NCBI GenBank assembly: GCA_905178155.1
Contig: CAJINV010000002.1
Coordinates: 9,742,931 to 9,806,930, forward strand
Source of the DNA: Amoebophrya sp. A120
Lineage: Eukaryota > Sar > Dinophyceae > Syndiniales > Amoebophryaceae
DNA: 64,000 nt
Reading direction: 5' to 3'
Positions 35,401 through 47,030 of the stretch are shown here, piece by piece (the first letter of the stretch is position 1; each line of letters starts with the position of its first letter). Under the pieces are notes generated by a model that ran no database searches, was not told the DNA's origin, and was given only the letters and a program-made list of their open reading frames with translations. Position numbers and translations under genes: made by a program.

Positions 35401-36182
35401 TAATGTAGCACTGTATATTTTTGAAAGAGGTCACGCGAAGTCAAGTGTTTTTGTCCTCTGGCTCTTTCGCGTGCGTTTCTGGCCGCTGAAGATTTCCGTT
35501 TGCTCCTGCTCCACCTGCACGAACGCAACACGAAGAAAACAAAGATGAATCCCGTGCCAGAGGAGGTCGTAGAAACTGTTTTTCTCTTTGATGCCGTTTC
35601 GACGAGTTCCAGGAGTACGTGGAGGATTTCAGCCGGCGGTATCCTTTGCCCCCCGGCATGACAAACCAGTTTGGCGAGCCGGAACCGGTGTCCGAGACCG
35701 CGCAGAAAAGCGGCAAAAACAGCCGCACGAACATCCGGATGGGGCACGGCGTGGCGGCGGCGGGCGGGCAGTGGACGGTGGGGGACGTGCGGCTCTTCTC
35801 CAGCCCGATCTACCGCAGATTCGCAAAGGAGGCGCGGGAAAAGATCTTCGAGCACCGGTGGGCGGACCAGCTGCTGTTCGCCGCCGGAACGATTTTGTTC
35901 GGCAACAAGCAGTTCTGTTTCCACGACATGTTCCAGGATGCCGGGCTGTTTGTGCACAAAAAGCAGGGCTACACGGACGAAAGCATCTGGGAAAAGTGCA
36001 AGCCTGCTCCAGTGGATATTGATGAAGATCAACATGTTGTCCCTTCAAGTACGGCTGAGTCCGCGTTTAACTGGACTGCTATGCTAGAGTCCTACCCAAC
36101 AATAGACGAGGAACGTGAAGCCGATCTTGACTCGATGCCTGATGTACAAGACGCGCGAGAGCAAGATCGTGAGGACCTTTGA
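23401..36182 (+). CDS. Putative GT15-like (Ktr/Mnt1-type) glycosyltransferase, type II membrane topology
   Basis: Exon 1 (23401-23836) encodes a hydrophobic signal-anchor near residues 34-51 (VLAMLLVSSVLLQLPPSW). Proposed further exons are 24098-24583, 29570-30140, a poorly resolved stretch at about 30404-30507, 30538-30657, 34865-35135 and 35613-36182. Family-like text includes KAAIVYVVLNLNNNGPIILK, YEFFMRLDSDFFF (acidic, metal-binding-like) and HRWADQLLFAAGTILFGNKQ. These recall alpha-1,2-mannosyltransferases of family GT15, which extend glycans in the Golgi; I put this at moderate confidence only. Introns 23837-24097, 24584-29569 and 35136-35612 fit GT-AG with matching phases. The phase between 30141 and 30507 does not close cleanly, so an exon boundary there is wrong or a base is missing. 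Confidence 0.5.
25150..27397. repeat. 128-bp tandem satellite, main block (about 17 copies)
   Basis: The unit starts gagccatccggacgacg, contains a second half-related word gagccatccggacgccgg, then cggtcccgttttggccgg and ctttttttcggcccgtg. Copies from about 26210 to 27350 are virtually identical, while those at 25150-26200 diverge (ggatgccgg variants, small insertions). It lies wholly within the 5-kb GT-AG intron of the glycosyltransferase gene. 128 is not a multiple of three and the unit lacks stops in most frames, so it produces long spurious ORFs on both strands. Confidence 0.95.
27404..28420. mobile_element. 1-kb TIR DNA transposon, probably non-autonomous, inserted in the satellite
   Basis: The ends are inverted copies: TCACCCGGCGCCGCGCC... 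and ...GGCGCGGCTCCGGGTGA, with a second inverted block GCCTAAAAA / TTTTTAGGC further in. Each side is flanked by gctcgc (27398-27403, 28421-28426), a likely 6-bp TSD. Satellite units continue on both sides. The interior holds repeats of TTTTTGGTCTTAC (about 27650-27780) and no convincing transposase. Confidence 0.75.
28427..29190. repeat. 128-bp tandem satellite, second block (about 6 copies)
   Basis: Same unit as the block ending at 27397. The first two copies match the homogenised core and later ones diverge (gagccacccggacggcg, longer T-runs). The two blocks were one array before the 1-kb TIR element inserted. Confidence 0.93.
30508..30537 (+). other. Candidate 30-nt GT-AG mini-intron in the glycosyltransferase gene
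   Basis: It begins gtgagtctttt and ends ttcataccag. Unspliced, the upstream frame (MRERTLK) hits a TGA at once. Spliced, it continues as KNRDQSELDLPIELRW. A second candidate of 31 nt lies at 50476-50506 in the palmitoyltransferase gene. Confidence 0.45.
31235..31345. repeat. Dispersed repeat, copy 1 (3' part only)
   Basis: Starts cactgggtcgctgtgacgcc and contains paired ccaccagaagtgc / ccatcagaagtgc words, ending near gtgagtgaatg. It matches the ends of the longer copies at 32917-33364 and 34088-34520. All three lie inside the composite introner. Confidence 0.75.
32917..33364. repeat. Dispersed repeat, copy 2 (about 450 bp)
   Basis: Begins near atcggtttacgtaaccaggg and runs through tctagtatcacctgactc, tctctagacagtgc and cactgggtcgctgtgacgcc, ending in gtgagtgagtgaatg. 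It is collinear with copy 3, with scattered substitutions. No protein is encoded. A SINE-like origin is possible but unproven. Confidence 0.75.
34088..34520. repeat. Dispersed repeat, copy 3 (about 430 bp)
   Basis: Starts at tttattggtttacgtaaccg and follows copy 2 to the ccatcagaagtgcactgaatc word, ending in an (atg) run. Compared with copy 2 it is clearly diverged, so the two were not produced by a very recent duplication. Confidence 0.72.
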
Positions 36183-37184
36183 TCCAAACATGAGGTTCTT
36201 CGTGTTGCGCTGCAATTGATGTGATCTCTTGCCGAGTCAACACGAAGATGAAATTCGTTCATAGTTTCCAAGCAACGGCTGCAATGCCATGTTGAGCCGC
36301 GATCGCGAAACTTTCATCACTTCGCCTCGCGGATGAAATCAAAGAGTCCGTGTAGTTTTGTGCTTCCTCTGCTGTTCTGCAGGCGGCACTACAACAGAGA
36401 AGACTCACTTGTTGCTGCGCGCTGACCTGGCGTCACTGCTACTTGGAAATACACTAGTAACGCTCAGCTTCAAATACTTGTTTGTGGTGCTAGTCCGATT
36501 CCTAATAGAAATTTATGAATATGAAGTGGAGATGAAGCGCAGTGGCAGACTTATTTTCAACGCAAGCGGCCTCGCTTTCCTACAGGGATCTCAACCTGCG
36601 CACGTTTCAACCAGATCCAACGTGCAACAGGTTTCATCTAGATCTGAGAGATCCACCGCATGATCAACCAGTGATCACTACAATATGAAACTCATCACAA
36701 CTATTGAACGCCGACGCCCGGTATGGCGTCCTTGTTTTTTGTAGTGTATTCATCAAGTAGAAGTAAGTAGTGTTGGAGTTCAACATGAGATCGGCTTTTG
36801 GAGAGATGGAAAGCGCAATTATAACGCTCCAACAAGTAGTTTTCTTTCGGAAAGTATCAGTAAAAATTTTTTTGACCAACATTTTTTTGTGAAGCAACCA
36901 ATCAATGCAATATGCAAGAAAAAATCACCAAACAAAAATCGTTAATCCCGATGGTATGACCTCCAGAGGCCCATCTTTTACAACAGTCACGCAAACGCGC
37001 ACTTTTTTGATGTTTTTACAATGCTTTCGGGATGGTACAGTGCCAGATTAGAAGAAACATCACATGACATGTTGTTGTGAAATGTTTTTTATTGTTTGGT
37101 GTATGAAATTCAAATCCAATCGGTACATAGTGTACGTGTAGTCCATATCTATGTATGGTATAGCAATAACTATCACCCACAAAC
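36183..37184. other. Intergenic region
   Basis: Between the glycosyltransferase and the next small gene. The ORF at 36358-36663 has no recognised motif. No introner or RNA gene is visible. Confidence 0.4.
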
Positions 37185-37670
37185 ATGACAACCGCGTCCA
37201 CTTTAACCCACCCCAAGCGTGACTGCGCAGAGCTCAAAGTGATGCGAAGCCTGCGCCTGACAGTTGCCGACTTGTTAACCGAAGGAAAACTCACCGGACC
37301 ACAAGCAGCGCGAGTCGTTGATATTGGAGAGAAGCATGCTGAAAAAGCGTTACACGCTGGTGGTACGCCGATGACCCCTGGCGGCAGCGTTGCAACTGCG
37401 TCAACTACGCACGATGCTGCCTCGTCTTCCTCCTCTTCGGCCACCAGAACAGCCGTAGAGATAGAAGGGCGCATGCAATGCTGGAACCTTTCGCCAGAAG
37501 AGGTACAGATCCGAATTCTGAACGCGACGGTCAAACTACAGAATACAACCGCAGGCGTTCCGTCCAGTGGAAATAAAGGAAAGCACAGGCAGAGCAATAG
37601 GACTGTTGAATCGACACCGGTAATCGAGAACGAGCTTGTACACTTGCAATTGAGAACAACAAAAACATGA
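37185..37670 (+). CDS. Uncharacterised small protein (161 aa)
   Basis: Uninterrupted frame from an ATG in an A-rich context (cacaaacATGaca) to TGA. The N-terminal half is predicted helical (ELKVMRSLRLTVADLLTEGK, then AARVVDIGEKHAEKALHAGG). The middle is Ser/Ala/Thr-rich and the end has PEEVQIRILNATVKLQN. No family recognised. Codon use resembles the neighbouring genes, which is why I keep it over its antisense shadow. Confidence 0.45.
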   Translation: MTTASTLTHPKRDCAELKVMRSLRLTVADLLTEGKLTGPQAARVVDIGEKHAEKALHAGGTPMTPGGSVATASTTHDAASSSSSSATRTAVEIEGRMQCWNLSPEEVQIRILNATVKLQNTTAGVPSSGNKGKHRQSNRTVESTPVIENELVHLQLRTTKT

Positions 37671-38611
37671 CGCTTTCGCATCCACACGATGAACAAAGTA
37701 AACCTAAGGACAAAGACGATCGATAGAACTCAGAGGACTCATACGATAAAGTCCACGGGATGCCCTCGTCGACGGTGTTTAGTCGTGTTTTAGTCATTCT
37801 TGTAGCTTACTGTTTCTCCCGTTCACTAACTGTTAATACTATCGATCCGACGGAAAAGGGAAATAGGATCACTAGAGATCCTCGTCGTCCATCTCTATGT
37901 ATAAACCGGAGGAAATATTACGACAACAGCAGTAGTGGTTCTGGTTGCCTTTCTGTTGCGAGCTCAGCTATGTGTTGACAGGATGAAAATGCCAAGACCA
38001 CTTACTTAGATCGGGCAGGCAATCTTTGTGTTTTGTTGAGCTTGAGCGGACAAAAAATCATAAACGCGGACGGACAGTAGTACCGCATCACTTGTACAGG
38101 TTGTACTTCGATGCAAGTTCACTTTTTCATGCGAGCCACCGTTTCTGACACAGTAGAACATTTTTTTGTGCTGAAAGAATGATGATCAGGTCCTATTTTA
38201 GATTTTTTTGTCCGACCCTTTTTTACTCACCCCAATTCTTTCCATTTTTTACCCTTTCGCTCATTTTGATTTTCGTTTTTCCGGATACCGTTCAGAAAGA
38301 GTTTTTACTTTAACCCTGCGCTTCGCCTTCAACGCCACACTTTATCGGAAATTCTCCTAGTCGTGACTCCTCTGAGTATTCCCCAACTTCCACACGACGC
38401 AATAACAAACCGGATATCCTTCAACCACGTTTTTTTCAGCGCAGAAAAAAATAAGCACGAGTATGACCAAGAACAAGAAGGATCACAAGCAGAGTAGCTC
38501 CCAAGCAGAGTAGCTCCCCTGGTGCTCCTACGACGTAACGTATACGTAATGAGTCTAAGTAATAAATCTCCCTATACCTGCTGATCTACCCCAGTTTATT
38601 TTTCCGGAAAG
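37671..38611. other. AT-rich intergenic region
   Basis: T-rich tracts and no coding motif. The stretch agagtagctcccaagcagagtagctccc near 38490 is a short tandem duplication. Confidence 0.4.
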
Positions 38612-41600
38612 ATGTCGACTTCCATGGATAATTCAGATCGCCCAGCCCCACCCTCCGCTGACGAGGTGCCGGGACACGACCAGGAGCTGCCAAACAGCCG
38701 AGTAACGTCTACCTCAAGCCAGCAGACTACACCCGCGCCGCGGCGTTCTTTCGAAGGAACCCCCGATCTGATTATCCTCAAGCGGGTTCCGTTGACGAAC
38801 GAGCGGGAGATTCTTTATGGTTACGTGACCGAAGATGGCACGGAGAAGGTGTTCGAGGACCTGGCGCGCCGCGTGGTCGCGGCCTACGACAACCCCACGT
38901 TTGCCACCGACGAGAACCACCGGCGCGAGCTGATCCGGAGTTGGATCCCCAACCACCAGACCAGCCGGCAGTACCACTTCAAAACCGTGGAAACCGATGA
39001 CCACGTGGTCGGGCCAACCATGGGCGTGGTCTGGGAGCAGATATGGATTGCAAAAATGTCTGGGTCTGGAAGATTGCAACTTGTCATGCTAATTCCGAAC
39101 GATGCAAAAATCTGTGTTGCATGAGTGCCAAAAGCCGTCCACTTTCGACCAATTTGGGAGGCAGTTTCTCATGCAGGATAGGCATGATAGAACTCTCAGA
39201 GAATCTGTCATGCTATATCCTACATACCAGACCTCATGGGTCACGGAAAACCTGCATGACAAGTCTGGCATTCTTCCAGACCCAGACACTTTTACATTTG
39301 ATAGCAGATGGCGGCGACCAACCAGCAGCGGGCCTGCTTCGTCCGGGGCACCGACTTCGGCCAGCCGTCGCACTTCATCCCGGACTATCAAATGCAAAAA
39401 TGTCTGGGTCTGGAAGGATGCGAACTTGTGATGCGGATTCTGGAACAGGCAAAAATCTGTATTGCGTAGTCAGCAAAAGGCACTCGAATTTTGTCTCCAG
39501 AAGAGGGCATTTGTCATGCGGAATAGGCATGGAGAAGCCTCCACAGAGTTTGTCATGCTGGGTGTGCATTGCAGACCTTTTTGTGGATGTAGAAAATGCA
39601 TGAGAAATGCCTGATTTCTTCCAGACCCAGACATTTTTGCATTTGATACGGACGCGGACTTTCAATTCGTGTACGCAGAGTCCCTCCAGCTGCGGCTGGA
39701 AAAGGCTGCGCGGGAGCGCCGGAAGCTGCGTCTTGTGGACGAGAGGAATTCATCGTTCTCGCATAGTACATTTATTTCATCGTCATCATCATCAACTGCC
39801 GCGAACAAGGAGTATCCCGAAACCATGTTCACGAATTTAGCCGACACCCTCGAGGGCGGCTTTTCGGCGCTGGATTGCGTGCTGCCGACGGTGGACGGTG
39901 GCATTCTGCTGCAGGTGCTGTTTGACGTCTTCGCCGGGTGTGAGAGTCGGCAGAGGTTTGCCGCGAAGTACAGAAGCGCAGAGGGCGCTGGTGCTCGTCC
40001 TGGAGATAATTTTTCAATTTCACTATCCGAAAGCCAAAGCAGTTTACTCGCCAGGCACAAGCTCAACAGCGACATGTACATGGGCGGAAGTTGTGCACCA
40101 GCTTCCCCCACTGAACCTGCGTCTTCTAATATTTCATACGAGAAGCTCCCCGAAAAAAAGAAGTTCGAACTGAGGATGGAATTGCTCCTGCACGAATTTA
40201 TTACGGTGCAGCAGGAGCTCCTGAAAGCGCAGCTTCCTTTTCCGGAGGTCAGTGCAGAACCTCATGGCTCGAGCTCAACATCATCTTCGCAACCTCCGGA
40301 TACCGTGGTGAAGAACGGGCCTGCCCAGCAAGAACCAGCTGGAGCTTCATCTCATCAACACACCATGAACGAGGTGGGCCTACAGGCGTTGCTGCGAGAA
40401 AGGATGAGGAATCGGTTCCTGTATTTCGTGAACGTGTGGAATATAGAAACGATCGACCGACGCCTGTTTCTGACAAAAATGGAGGAACTCGACCAGGGAG
40501 CCGCCGACGCCTTTTCGCACGAGGAAAAGAAAAGAATCTTCAGTCAGTTGCTAGCCGAATGCAAAAGCGTCGGACCGGAAAGAAAAATCCTTTTGAAACA
40601 AATGCTAAAACGAGAACTGAAGGCATGCGAGGACGCGATCGAAGAAAAACACCCACGCCATACTGAAAGGAACCGAAAGGTATACCAGCAGCACCTTCTA
40701 GATTTCGATAAAGTTGATGGCGGTGCGCTGAGAAAATTTTTGGGTTGCGGTGCATCAAGCGCCCCGCAAAAAAGCAGATTCCAGTCCATGCGGGGGCAAG
40801 ATGCCGAGTTACTACATTTGTTGCAGAACGGCATCGACAATCCAGCGGGACGAGACGCAGATGAAAATCCCACAGGCGCTACTACTAACGGAGCAACCAC
40901 AATGCAGCCAATATGAAATGCAAAAGTATCGTATTCGTATAAATGCATTTCAAATTATTTCCTCAGCATGAGAAATGAAATTTGTAATGCGGATTTGCTT
41001 TCAGAAAAAAATTTGTAATGCATGATCGCAATACGAGTACGATACTTGTGCACAGGATAGCCAAGCACGCTTTCCAATACGGCCGCGGACTGGCTGGTTC
41101 CGGGTCGGCAGTGGCGCGGCGAAATCCACATGCCCGGTCAGTTATCAAATGCAAAAATCTCTGGGTCTGGAAACTTGTAATGCTGTGTTGGGAATAGTGA
41201 ATGCTCTGCAATGCACAGCCAAGCATGAGAAGTAATTTTTGCTTCTTTGTGTTGCGTTTTTCGCATGAGAAACTGCGTTTTTGCATGACAGGAAAAAGGG
41301 TCTCTTCTTGGACACGCATCACAAACCTTTCTGTCATGCCAGACAAGCATGACAAATCTCGCAATCTTCCAGACCCAAACACTTTTACATTTGATATCAG
41401 TACGGTCAGCAGCAGGCGATGCGGCATGCGCACGACTACTTCTTCAGCGTACAGGATTTTCCGTTCTACACTAGTCACGAACGGGGAAATTTCTACGCGA
41501 TCCACGCCGACGAGAACGATTGCCAGTTTGTCCGGGTGTACGTCGGCAAGGAAAACATTCCGAGAAAGTTACTCGAAATTTTCGAAAACAACGAAGAACA

Positions 41601-44600
41601 CGAGGAGAAGAAGAAAAAGAAGAATCAAGCAAACAGTCCTGGTGCCGGAGGTGAAAATAAAACCGCAAGCCATGATCCTGCCACACAACTTCCTGAAGCA
41701 GGGTCTTCTTCTACTTCGGCCTCGTCATCCGCTGAACTGAACACAACAGCTTCTAGCAAAGATTTGGTTGAGAATAGTTCGAGCAGCTTCAACAGCTTCA
41801 TTGAAGCTGCTCGAACTATTATCAACGGCGGCGCAACAACTGTTCGAAACCAGGGCAACAAAATCAAGGTTGTGTACCACGACCGGGAGACCTACTGCTT
41901 CGGCTACCTCGATCTGAACACGGGCCGGATCGAGGGGGACGTGCGGCAGCTGCAGAGCAACAACTTTGATTCCCTACTGTGGGAGCGCAGCGAGAACACC
42001 AAATCTTACTTTTTCTGCGAGCCGCTCCCCACTCCGGGCCGGCCGCTGTTGGTGCTCCGAAACCGGGTCGTGACGAAAATTCTCGACACCTGGATGCGCG
42101 GGCACGCGGGCGTGGCGGATACCGCTTTGCAAGACGGCGCAATCGTGAAGACGATCTTGAAGAACGCAGCGCAGAGCCCCGCTCTAGAAGACGTCCCGTA
42201 CCTGATGTATGATGGGGAAGACGGGCGCACTGTGTTGCAACAGGGGCCGCCGTGTCTCGGCGACCTGCCCGGGCTCGCAGAGTCGGCGCGCAAACATGAA
42301 GAAAATGGGGGTGACAAAAATACTGTCGGTCCACCATCCTACCTGCTCGCGCACCTCCACTACTTCTGGCAAGATTGCTGGAAAATGCAGGGCACCACCC
42401 GGAAGCAGGCCGGCGCGCCACGCGAAGATCTTCGCAAGGTCTTGCAGACTTCCTTGCTGCCGGCTGAACGGGAGTCGATCGAACGGGACAACCTGCATTT
42501 TCTCGCGAAAGCCGTGATCCCACACAGCCTCCGCGGGACGCTCAGAGACGACGTTGCGGTCGGCTTCTCGAACATGCAAATCGTTTACACGAAAGCGGAT
42601 GGTACCGGGAGCCGCATGGAAGCGGCCGTCGCAACGTTCCAGCACAGGCTGGACAGTTCCGTTTACTGCGAACCCGTGGGAATAACCAATTTCCATTCTG
42701 TCTGTCCGGAGTTTCCCCATAACTTGAAGCGCCTTGTCCCTTGGGGTACAGCTTTTCAAATTACTTAATACATGCTTTCCACCGTCAGGTGAATGTCACA
42801 AGCAGAAGCTTTTTTGACAATGAATGTTGTTCATGTCCCAATTGCAAATTGATAATTTGACGTTTGAGTTTGTATGTCTGCGCACAATCGTACGCCGAGT
42901 GACCAGTGATATTTCGTGAACAGGATCATGAAATAGAGCAAAAATCAATATACCAAGAAAAAATCAAAAAACCAGGCCTCGTCCATGCGCTGGCCATCCA
43001 GCAGGTTCGGGCCCTGCAGTGCGAGTTCTGCCAGGAGATGAGTCAGCTTTCGAAGCTGCAGTTCGACAACGAGGAGGCAAAGCTGAACCTGTTTGACATC
43101 ACCATGCATCAAAGCAATTCCGCGGAGCGGCGGCAGATGGGCTTGCTCGAGGTCCTCCACGGTGCGCGCGAAGGCCGCACGGTCTGCTGGCAGACGGACC
43201 CGGAAGATACCTACCAGCCGCAGCCCGTGGAAAAGTCGTTTGCCATTTTGAAGCACGATGGCCACCTGCGGTGGGACGCCGCCAAGAATAGCGTCTTTCG
43301 GGCCATCAAGAGCAAGGTGGATTTGGTGCAAAAAAACATGGAGTCCCTGGTTTCCACCGATTCAGACCACAGCGCTGAGAGCAAGAACACGGAAGGAGCG
43401 CCTCAAGCTACAGAAACTCCCCAGCACCACTGGCGAATCGTCGCCGAGTCCTGCGTGCCCCTCCTCGGCCAACAATGTGCGGATGGCTACAAGCTTACCC
43501 CCGAGGGCGGGGTGGTGTACGGGCCTCCTGTGCACCCTCGAAGAGAGCTGTGTCGGTCGGTCCAACGGCAAGACAGTTCGCAAAACAAGAAGCGCATTGA
43601 AACCTTACCGCTCGCGGAGCTTTTCGAACGTCGGACCTTGGACTTCGTGCCATACTTCGCAGCCGCGGAGTCTAAAAACAAGCCGCAGTGGCTGCTACCT
43701 TCGGACTTGAAAAGATTGCTGCGAAAGGCGGAGGACAGAACTCGTGGCATAGTCACTGCAACGAACAGGACGGGTCTGATAGAGCTTTCAGACGAGGAAG
43801 TTGTGGTCGAAGACTCCGATAGTTCTGCTGAAGACGAGACCGAAAATAACGCTCTTCTTGCGGACACCGACTCTGGTCCATTGTCCGATGACCTCGAGAA
43901 CACGGGGGTGAAACAAATAGAATCGTCCATAAAGGAGCTGGAAAGAGACAACCAAAGCGCTTCCGACGCTGCAATAACGTCCCGAAGATTTTCAACACCT
44001 ACGGGAGATGAAGAAGGGCAGATCCATAGCAGCTCGTCGTCTTCGAGCGCTGGGCAGACAAGAGGTGCAGCTCTTCTGCAACAAAGCGGAAGACTAGAGA
44101 ATGCTGACGAACCATCTGCTGATCGAAACGCGGACACAACAAAGGACGTCGCGCAGCAAGGCCACTCACTTACCGCTGCCGGCGAGAGGCTCCGACAGTG
44201 GATCTTGAGCATCCTGCCGATGTCGGTTCAGTACCGACTGAGCATTTTGGAAAAGCGGATTCGTGGGACTGCGACATGGGCGAACACACATGTTCTTAGC
44301 GCGACCGGCATTGATATCCTGCGTAAAAACGTCCCCACCCCATACGTCAAGATGGGGATTTTGCAACACAAACCTTGAGGTTTTGGGAGCCACGCATGAC
44401 AAGTTCCTCTCTGTAGTGTAGTGCAGTTTGGCAAGTACAGCCGCAAGACAAGTCCATCTACATATCCTGCTTACAGCATCACAAAGTTCAAAACACGATT
44501 GGAAATGGCTCTCATGGGGTTGCGCATTACAAATCTTCCTGTAACTGCAAATCTGCATGACAAGTATAGGGTGGGGACGTTTTTCTTCAGGATAATTGAT

Positions 44601-45578
44601 GTTGTTGGCGTTTACGCCGGCTGGATGGACACTGTTCCAGTGGTAGTTGCAGGTCTTTACACCGCTATACGAGAAGGGTTACTCGGTCGCAAGAGCCATG
44701 GTGCACCGCTTCTAGCATCTCAATTCGGTACAACTCCCGGCACGAGCTCGCCTTCTGCCGCTGCGGAAATAAAAAAGCAAGAACTCGACGTAGCCTCTAC
44801 TCCCGAGACAACTAGTAGCTCTGCTTCGCACAGTACTCCCAGCATCCCCGCACTGGCATCTTCAACACCGAGGAAGCCCGACACCGCTGAGGTTCGCAAA
44901 GCTGACGCAGAGGACAACACTATCGATCTGACTGGAAAACAAGAAATGCAACAGCGAGACTTCAATGGAACCAAACTCAAGAGAAAGCCCCCTTCCCTCA
45001 CTCCTGCGCAGAAGAGAGGCCGCGCCCGCGGGTATGACTTGAGCGACGCGTACACGCACGCGGGTGCCGATTCCGACCTGATGCGGTGCTCTGTGGTGAC
45101 CCCCCTCCCAGACAAAGAGAAGCTCGGAATCACCGTTCAGTACCAGCAGAAGGCCCAGCAACACATGGACTGTTTCAGTAACGAGTTCCATCGGACGGCT
45201 GCCGTCTTTCAGGACTGGGAGCGGGCGATCAAAGCGTGCGCCAAACGTGTGCCCGTGGGAGTGTTGCAGAAGTGGAGGGTGACAGCTGCGGACTTCCCGG
45301 ACGGGGTGGAAGATGACCTTTGCGTCATCTGCATGGGCAAGATGGAGGTTTCTGGTGTGATACATCCAACTACAGCGACTTCAGCCGAAGAACAGCGGAA
45401 ACTCGACGACGCAAATGCCGTGATCAGACTGCCGAGGTGTAAGCACATGCTGCATCTCGCGTGTGCGCAGACCTGGTTAAACGAGCACTCACACTGTCCA
45501 ACGTGTCGAACGGAGGTCATGGAAGAAGAAATATCTTCAGGCCCTCCTCCCAGACCAGCGGGCGAACCAGCAGTATGA
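38612..45578 (+). CDS. Large protein with C-terminal RING-H2 finger (putative E3 ubiquitin ligase)
   Basis: Proposed exons are 38612-39041, 39309-39385, 39654-40911, 41065-41142, 41402-42745, 42937-44314 and 44600-45578. The five introner boundaries are well supported by frame. Intron 42746-42936 is a GT-AG proposal only. The C-terminus has CVICMG, then CKHMLHLACAQTWLNEHSHC and CPTC, a complete C-x2-C ... C-x-H-x2-H-x2-C ... C-x2-C zinc-binding RING-H2 pattern, which normally recruits an E2 enzyme. The N-terminal 1800 residues are unfamiliar: a possible nucleus/vesicle role cannot be assigned. A hydrophobic segment (VVGVYAGWMDTVPVVVAGLY) before the Ser/Thr-rich linker may be a membrane helix. 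It could be two genes fused by my exon model. Confidence 0.6.
39042..39303. mobile_element. Introner element, family I, inverted orientation (262 bp)
   Basis: Ends TATGGATTGCAAAAATGTCT and ...ACACTTTTACATTTGATA. The TSD is gcaga (39037-39041, 39304-39308). Its interior is the reverse complement of the element at 59197-59458 in MSH2. Excision gives VWEQMAATNQQRACF. Confidence 0.9.
39386..39648. mobile_element. Introner element, family I (263 bp)
   Basis: Ends TATCAAATGCAAAAATGTCT and ...ACATTTTTGCATTTGATA. The TSD is cggac (39381-39385, 39649-39653). Excision gives PSHFIPDADFQFVYAES in frame. Only a 77-bp exon remains between it and the preceding introner. Confidence 0.92.
40912..41059. mobile_element. 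Introner element, family IV (148 bp)
   Basis: Ends TATGAAATGCAAAAGTATCG and ...CGATACTTGTGCACAGGATA. The TSD is gccaa (40907-40911, 41060-41064). Excision gives TMQPSTLSNTAADWL. It shares its ends with the element at 1545-1694. Confidence 0.9.
41143..41396. mobile_element. Introner element, family I, inverted orientation (254 bp)
   Basis: Ends TATCAAATGCAAAAATCTCT and ...ACACTTTTACATTTGATA. The TSD is tcagt (41138-41142, 41397-41401). The right interior is the reverse complement of the left interior of the element at 1739-1990. Excision gives HMPGQYGQQQAMRH. Confidence 0.9.
41773..41820. repeat. Perfect 20-bp inverted repeat inside a coding exon
   Basis: Left arm aatagttcgagcagcttcaa (41773-41792), 8-base loop (41793-41800), right arm its exact reverse complement (41801-41820). 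It encodes NSSSSFNSFIEAARTII without breaking the frame. Confidence 0.9.
44315..44594. mobile_element. Introner element, family III (280 bp)
   Basis: Ends TATCCTGCGTAAAAACGTCC and ...GGACGTTTTTCTTCAGGATA. The TSD is attga (44310-44314, 44595-44599). Excision gives LSATGIDVVGVYAGW. It has the same orientation and interior as the element at 59509-59787. Confidence 0.9.
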
Positions 45579-46630
45579 GAACGGCAAACGAAAGACTACG
45601 ACTAGATCATCAAGCAGTATTTCTGGATTTCCATATATCGAAAGTGTCTCTCTCACATGTAGTAGGGGTAAACATGAAGTATGTAGGGATTACAATGAAA
45701 GTGAAACTGGTTCTCCGTGCCAGAAGCTTGAGCTTCCTATAGTAGGGAACGACTAAGTTATGATGCGGCTTTCTCCATCAAATGGTGCCAGCAAGGCTTG
45801 TTGGTCTCGCAGATGACTTAATAGGAGCTGCGGCGTTGATTTTTTTCGCGGCTCGTCAGAAAGGGGCAATGTGTTCTTGAGAATTCGATTGTTCGCACGG
45901 AGGTTCAGACTATGATTGCGCATGTTATCCGCTAAGATGCAAGAGCACTAACCAATGCCAACGATCTGCTTGGTTGTCAGTACTGACTACCATGAAGCTT
46001 CTTCGATCCGCCAAATTTTGTGAAAGGTTCGTTGCGTTGTGACACACATTCAAATTCTGTGAGGGTCAGAAAGATAGACCAAGACCTTGAATTGTTTTGA
46101 ATGTGCGGCTCGCTTCAGCCATTCCTACAACCCTGATGAGATGCTTTTCGAAGGCAGTGGCCCGAATTCGCTCCTCGGAGTGAATCTGTGGACAACCCAA
46201 AAACATTTCAAGATTACAAACTCTGACACGACATCATGAGTGACTCAGTGTGCATACAGCATGATCACGACTGGGTGCTCAAGCTCCCATATTGATAGAT
46301 CACCGACTGAAACACAAACGGGACCGGTGCTACTGCACGTAAAAATGATGACACCTTCAGATCCGATGTCAAGTTTGTGGCATTGCAGAAGTCTTCCCAG
46401 CTCGATTAGCGCTTATGTCATTGATCGCCGCAAGGCGTTTCGATCATTTGAGCTTTTCAGGTTGGGTATTGTTCTGTAGCTGCTGCTAAACTTGTTCACA
46501 AATCGTGACGAACAAAATATCCGACACTTTCCCTGAAACAATTCTACCTCTTGTGTGTAATTACCACAAAGATCAAAACATGAAATTGGAGCTCCTGATC
46601 ATGCAAGTGCGGCAGCTGGAATGAGAAACG
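45579..46630. other. Intergenic region
   Basis: No supported gene or introner. Short ORFs only, none with a recognised motif. Confidence 0.4.
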
Positions 46631-47030
46631 CACTTCCAAAATGCATTTTCATGATGAGTAACTTGAATACTTGCTACTTCTGACAAGTTTCAAAGCTTGT
46701 GTGAGAACAACCTTCAACCACCAAGATCACTGATAGTAGTTGCACTCACGCTCACGCACTTCCAAAATTACTAAATGCATTTTTGTGATGAGTAACTTGA
46801 ATACTTGCTACTTCTGACCAGTTTCAAAGCTTGTGTGAGAACAACCTTCAACCACCAAGATCTCTGATAGTAGTTGCATTCTCTTCGCCTTTGCCATGTG
46901 CTCCAGAAAGCGCATTCGAATGCGCATTCCGCATTTCCGTGATGAGTAAACAGAATACTTGCTACTTCTGACACTGCCTTCGGCAATGGCTGAGAACACA
47001 CTTCTAACCACCAAGATCTCTGACGAAAAA
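46631..47030. repeat. Three-copy tandem repeat, about 130-150 bp unit
   Basis: Each copy carries atgagtaacttgaatacttg or a close variant, followed by ctacttctgac and aaccaccaagatc. Copies start near 46631, 46757 and 46920. The third is more diverged (ctgccttcggcaatggc replaces ttcaaagcttgtg). No coding potential is evident. Confidence 0.85.
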
